From contig DAOQAG010000011.1 of assembly GCA_035353815.1 (NCBI GenBank), positions 40,835-104,834 of the forward strand: a stretch of 64,000 nucleotides of DNA, read 5' to 3'. The translations under genes and the position numbers were made by a program. The notes under the pieces are model-generated. The model saw only the letters and a program-made list of their open reading frames with translations. It made no database searches and was not told the origin of the DNA. Shown piece by piece: positions 60,699 through 64,000 of this stretch (within the stretch, counting starts at the first letter, position 1; each line of letters begins with the position of its first letter). Source of the stretch: JAKPUX01 sp035353815 (GTDB taxonomy: Bacteria > Zhuqueibacterota > Zhuqueibacteria > Residuimicrobiales > Residuimicrobiaceae).

Positions 60699-62045
60699 AT
60701 GAGGATATTCAGTCAAGGCGTGATGAGAACGGTATTGTTTGCAGGTTTGCTTCTGACCTCCGCGGCGTGGGCCCAGGACAAGGTGCTGACGGAGGATTTT
60801 TTCAGCATGGGCAATGAACTGGGCGTCGGTGCCCGCGCCATGGGTCTGGGCGGCGCCTATATCGGCATCGCGGATGACTATTCCGGCATGTACTGGAATC
60901 CTGCAGGCATCGGCCAGATGAAACGCAGGGAGTTCAATATCGGTTTTTCGCAGAATAATGTCAAATCCGCGGCCGACTTTCTCGGCAGCAGCGAAGAGAC
61001 CGGTGACAGCTTCACCCGGCTCAATTCGGTCGGTCTGGTCTTCCCGGTGCCGACCGCGCGCGGCAGTCTGGTTTTCGGCCTCGGCTATGACAAGAAGCGT
61101 GACGACGACGGCATGGTCGATATCGGCGCACTCTCGCCCGATTCCCTCTTTGAATCCAATTCCATCCTCGACGAAGGCAGCCGCAACCAGTTCACCCTCT
61201 CCGGCGCGGTTGAGGCAGGACCCAATCTTTTCATCGGCGCCAGCATCAACTTCATCGACGGCAAGAGGGATCACTCCGCCGAGTTCAAGCAGGAGGATAT
61301 CTACGACCTCTACTACCTGCCCGGCGATACCGCCGACCCAACCGATGATTCGGACTGGACCTCCTATGGCACGATCAACGCGCTGAACAGCGAAATCGAT
61401 GCCACCAACGTCAAGCTCGGCATGCTCTATCGCTCGGCCAACATCTGGCGCTTCGGCGCCACCGTAACCATGCCCACGACCTACAAGATCACCGAGAACT
61501 GGCAGTGGAGCGAAGAAGAGGATTACGACGCCGCGCATGACCCCTATACCAACAGTGATGAAGGCAGCTATGAGTACCGCTATACCGAACCTTATGCCGT
61601 GGCTGTCGGCTTCTCTGCACGGGTGCTCGACCTGGCGCTGCTCTCCGCCGATGCCGAGTTCAAGGACTGGACCCAGGCCAAGTTTGAGGACGATCCTCCC
61701 ATCTCGGGGATGAACCAGTCCACAGCCAATCGCGCGATCAAGCGCGAGATGGAGGCCACGACCCGGCTCCATGCCGGCGCGGAATTCAACCTGCCGGGCA
61801 CCAACCTGCGTTTGCGCGGTGGTGTATTCAGCGATCCCTCGCCCTATAAGGACAAAAATATCCGTCCGGACCGCACCTATTATTCCGGCGGTGTCAGCCT
61901 GATGATGGACCGGCAGGCGATGCTCGACCTCACCTATGTGCGCGGAAATTGGCAGGAAACGAGTTATAATTCTGAAGCTGCAGGACCGATCGCCCTGGAT
62001 CGCACCCTGCAAAAGGTGGTCGCCACACTGTCGCTGCGTTTTTAG
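60699..62045 (+). CDS. PorV/UPF0164-like outer-membrane barrel protein
   Basis: 448 residues with a signal peptide (cleavage near AWAQD). The opening GVGARAMGLGGAYIGIADDYSGMYWNPAGIGQM is the hallmark of the FadL/PorV/UPF0164 group of long-chain-type barrels. The rest has alternating strands and extended Asp-rich loops, ending VVATLSLRF with a terminal Phe for BAM recognition. It may transport hydrophobic compounds or act in a secretion system as PorV does; no type IX secretion genes are nearby, so the role stays open. A terminator follows. Confidence 0.85.
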   Translation: MRIFSQGVMRTVLFAGLLLTSAAWAQDKVLTEDFFSMGNELGVGARAMGLGGAYIGIADDYSGMYWNPAGIGQMKRREFNIGFSQNNVKSAADFLGSSEETGDSFTRLNSVGLVFPVPTARGSLVFGLGYDKKRDDDGMVDIGALSPDSLFESNSILDEGSRNQFTLSGAVEAGPNLFIGASINFIDGKRDHSAEFKQEDIYDLYYLPGDTADPTDDSDWTSYGTINALNSEIDATNVKLGMLYRSANIWRFGATVTMPTTYKITENWQWSEEEDYDAAHDPYTNSDEGSYEYRYTEPYAVAVGFSARVLDLALLSADAEFKDWTQAKFEDDPPISGMNQSTANRAIKREMEATTRLHAGAEFNLPGTNLRLRGGVFSDPSPYKDKNIRPDRTYYSGGVSLMMDRQAMLDLTYVRGNWQETSYNSEAAGPIALDRTLQKVVATLSLRF

Positions 62046-62135
62046 ACCGACAAAGCGTATCGGGATCGGCGGGACGGACCATGACCCGCATGCTGCGCCC
62101 CGCAACCTCGATGTGCCGTGGCAGGATCGTCAAGG

Positions 62136-62167
62136 AAGGGGAGTGAACCACTCACTCCCCTTTTTTT
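62136..62167 (+). terminator. Rho-independent terminator after the PorV-like gene
   Basis: AAGGGGAGTGA (62136-62146) pairs with TCACTCCCCTT (62152-62162) across a 5-base loop, running into T7. Confidence 0.92.
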
Positions 62168-62184
62168 AATTCAGAGGAGGGCCT

Positions 62185-62985
62185 ATGACTGTTGGCAAAT
62201 CGATTGGATTGCTGGTACTATTGGCAGGGCTCAGTGCCGGTTGTGCTTCTCACAACCGCCTAAAACCGCCGCGTGTGGCGTCGGAGATTCCGCTGGATTA
62301 TCCCCTCTCCGCGCAGCTGCAGCGCCTCGAGGGCGAAGTCAGCCTGACGGTTTTCGTCAACGCCACGGGCAAGCCTGAGGAGGTCTCGCTGAGCGAATCG
62401 TCCGGCTATGATATTCTCGACGAAGCCGCCTTGAAATTCGTGGAGAAGCTCAATTTCAATCCCGGCACCCTCGATGAAAAGCCGGTCGGCGCCTGGACCC
62501 GGCTGGTGCTGCGCTACAAATTGACGGAAATGGCCTTCGAAAAGGAACGCTGGATCGCCGATGTGCTGATGCTGCAAAGGGATATCGCCAAGGAGGAGAA
62601 CACGGAGCAGCGGGAGACCCTGCTGCGCCGGCTTTATACGTTATACGTCGGCTGCATGACCTACGTGGAGAGCAATGACGATCCGGTGATCAATACGACC
62701 ATTCGCATGGCGGTGGCGCGGGAGCGGGAGGTGCTTTGGCAGCCGTTCTGGGACCATTATGCGGCACCCTTTGTTCTCTTCGACGACTTTTTGCAGCGCT
62801 ATCCGCAGTCGGAATCCGCTGAACAGGCGCGCCAGGATCTCATCCGCTACATCATGGATATGGAGATGAAAATCCGCCTGAAATCCCTCAAGTCGCGGCG
62901 GATTTCAGAATCAGCGGGGGAGCTGCTCGATCTTCTTGAGCGCCGGCTAAAGTCCCTGCAACCGGAGCTGCAAGTCCAACCCTGA
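62185..62985 (+). CDS. Lipoprotein with TonB C-terminal-type domain
   Basis: 266 residues with lipobox SAGC (about Cys20). Residues about 32-115 match the TonB C-terminal fold: YPLSAQLQRLEGEVSLTVFVNATGKPEEVSLSESSGYDILDEAALKFV, ending in a LVLRYKL strand. A helical domain follows (about 120-266), with TPR-like spacing. No transmembrane energy-coupling helix is present, so it is unlikely to transduce proton-motive force; it may bind partners in the periplasm. AGAGGAGG precedes the ATG. The last codons (LQVQP) lie in a tandem repeat. Confidence 0.82.
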   Translation: MTVGKSIGLLVLLAGLSAGCASHNRLKPPRVASEIPLDYPLSAQLQRLEGEVSLTVFVNATGKPEEVSLSESSGYDILDEAALKFVEKLNFNPGTLDEKPVGAWTRLVLRYKLTEMAFEKERWIADVLMLQRDIAKEENTEQRETLLRRLYTLYVGCMTYVESNDDPVINTTIRMAVAREREVLWQPFWDHYAAPFVLFDDFLQRYPQSESAEQARQDLIRYIMDMEMKIRLKSLKSRRISESAGELLDLLERRLKSLQPELQVQP

Positions 62986-63124
62986 GCGCTGCAGACGCTT
63001 GCGCTCGCGGTGGAGGCCAGACGCAGCCCATCCAGTGCCCGGGCTGCAAGTCCAACCCTGAGCGCTGCAGACGCTAGCGCTCGCGGTGGAGGCCAGACGC
63101 AGCTTTCCAGTGCCCGGGCTGCAA
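62967..63124. repeat. Tandem repeat of 75-76 bp, two copies plus 7-base remnant
   Basis: Copies at 62967-63042 (76 bases) and 63043-63117 (75 bases) differ at a few positions only, and a third begins at 63118 (GCTGCAA). The first copy contains the last codons and stop of the TonB-C lipoprotein; the second repeats them downstream. Confidence 0.95.
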
Positions 63125-63147
63125 TACTGTCAGGCAGCAGTGGACTT

Positions 63148-63157
63148 GGGGGGGGGG
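63148..63157 (+). repeat. Homopolymeric G10 tract
   Basis: Ten consecutive G between the tandem repeat and the outer-membrane-type gene, about 33 bases before its GTG start. Confidence 0.9.
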
Positions 63158-63190
63158 ACCGTATCAATAGCAACCAGAATGGGAGGCTTT

Positions 63191-63778
63191 GTGAAACGTG
63201 TGGCTGCGGGTGTGCTCTTGTTGCTCTGCGCCCTTCCCCTGCATGCTCAGAAGAGCGGTGCCGTGGAGGTCGGGGGCAGTTTTACCTTTCATTCGAACAC
63301 CGATGCCGACGAGCGCAATTACAGCGAACTCGGGCTGGACGGGCTGGTGTGTTATTATCTCGGCAAGACCATGGCCATCGACATCGAGCCGGGTATCCGC
63401 CTGGGACTGGCTCCCGATTCGACCGACATTTCGACTCTGTTTCTTGGCAGTCTGCGCATGAAGCTGTGGGATCTTTCGCCCTCCGGGTACCGCAAGAATG
63501 ACATCTACCGGATGGATCTGGGGATCAGCTCATCGATTTATGCCAATATTGGCGCCGGCGTCTGGACAGAGGGCTTTTCCCTGACGCAAAAACCCGGCGA
63601 GACCTATGCCGGGCCGGCGCTCATGGCCGGGGTGGGTTCATTCTCCCGCTTCGGGCGGTTTTCGACCCTGCGAATCAAATTCCAGTTCATCGAGCTCTTC
63701 CCCAGCACCCAGGTCTATACCAAGCGCCGGACCATCGTGCAAGTCGGCGCGGGCTTCGGTCTGTTCATCCGCAACTGA
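63191..63778 (+). CDS. Small outer-membrane-type barrel protein
   Basis: 195 residues from GTG 63191, chosen because GGGAGG stands 4 bases upstream; ATG 63179 would add MGGF. Signal peptide MKRVAAGVLLLLCALPLHAQ. The mature part reads as an eight- to ten-stranded barrel (AVEVGGSFTFHSN, MAIDIEPGIRLGL, IVQVGAGFGLFIRN) like OmpW/OmpX-type small barrels. Preceded by a G10 tract and a tandem repeat. No known family is certain. Confidence 0.7.
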   Translation: MKRVAAGVLLLLCALPLHAQKSGAVEVGGSFTFHSNTDADERNYSELGLDGLVCYYLGKTMAIDIEPGIRLGLAPDSTDISTLFLGSLRMKLWDLSPSGYRKNDIYRMDLGISSSIYANIGAGVWTEGFSLTQKPGETYAGPALMAGVGSFSRFGRFSTLRIKFQFIELFPSTQVYTKRRTIVQVGAGFGLFIRN

Positions 63779-64000
63779 CCCGCGTGCAAGCCGGCTCGCT
63801 TTTACATGTTTCTCCGCAACCGAGCCGCCTGGGTTTTCCTGGACAGCCCCCAAAATCTGGGTCCCACGCGGCTTTAATATAATTAAAAATAGTGGGCTAC
63901 TGGTGGTAAAAGCTTGTAAAGTATACGGCACGAGATGTCAGGTGGGAACAAGATTTCGGGGGGGGCCACTGCCCGCGGTGGTGGGTTGCTTGCCGAGTTC

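Noticed and set aside
63930..64000. Possible cobalamin riboswitch near the window end
   Set aside because: GGGAA and GCCACTG occur, but the B12-box context and spacing are not satisfied, and the following gene is outside the window.

Overview
The window is GC-rich (roughly 60 percent by eye) and densely coded, from a Gram-negative, non-spore-forming-type genome: outer-membrane barrels, many signal-peptidase-II lipoproteins, a TonB-type receptor, and a complete Bat (Bacteroides aerotolerance) locus. The mix of a PorV/UPF0164-like barrel, a full batABCDE set with a Gln-rich BatC, several uncharacterised secreted proteins and a PocR/PAS/REC sensor suggests a member of the FCB side of the bacterial tree (an uncultivated KSB1/Zixibacteria/Calditrichota-like lineage). 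That placement is inference from gene content; there is no rRNA in the window. No phage, transposase or CRISPR array was seen.

Layout. 1-7 kb: a PocR-PAS-PAS sensor with a degenerate kinase core and an intact receiver domain, a YchF-type GTPase on the other strand, then rhomboid protease, glycosyltransferase, small lipoprotein and a beta-hydroxyacid dehydrogenase. 7-16 kb: a large unknown lipoprotein, an Fe-S aldo/keto reductase, a beta-lactamase-fold serine hydrolase, AmrS-type radical SAM enzyme, a GH30 glycosidase and an ACS-family MFS transporter. 16-23 kb: an ECF S-component-like membrane protein next to a BtuB-like receptor, a degenerate sigma-54-activator-like regulator, membrane and secreted unknowns, a promoter-to-terminator unit with no convincing ORF (candidate structured RNA, about 21269-21692), and an NlpC/P60 peptidase. 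23-31 kb: purL-purQ, a UVR-motif protein, a PfpI-ferritin fusion, an outer-membrane protein and a ComF-type phosphoribosyltransferase.

31-34.4 kb is a glycolytic block, fba-gap-tpiA-secG, followed by tRNA-Leu(GAG) and a terminator; pgk, usually between gap and tpiA, is absent. 34.4-40.5 kb holds a DUF362 Tat protein, a NapH/NapG-like Fe-S membrane fusion, an acyl-CoA ligase and a STAS-HATPase fusion. 40.6-47.8 kb is a proteostasis block: YugP-type metallopeptidase, HtrA protease, dnaK and clpB. A consensus sigma-54 (-24/-12) promoter precedes dnaK.

47.9-59 kb is the Bat locus (lipoprotein, DUF4381-like protein, MoxR ATPase, DUF58, parvulin-like lipoprotein, BatX-like protein, BatA, B, C, D, E), interrupted by a pair of imperfect inverted repeats. 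59.2-64 kb contains a Trp/Tyr-rich lipoprotein with a Ser/Arg tail, a PorV-like barrel, a TonB-C lipoprotein whose 3' end is tandemly duplicated, and a small outer-membrane-type protein behind a G10 tract.

The items most worth following up are the candidate non-coding RNA at 21.3-21.7 kb, the sigma-54 promoter of dnaK with its twin palindromes, and the degenerate enhancer-binding-protein-like regulator.
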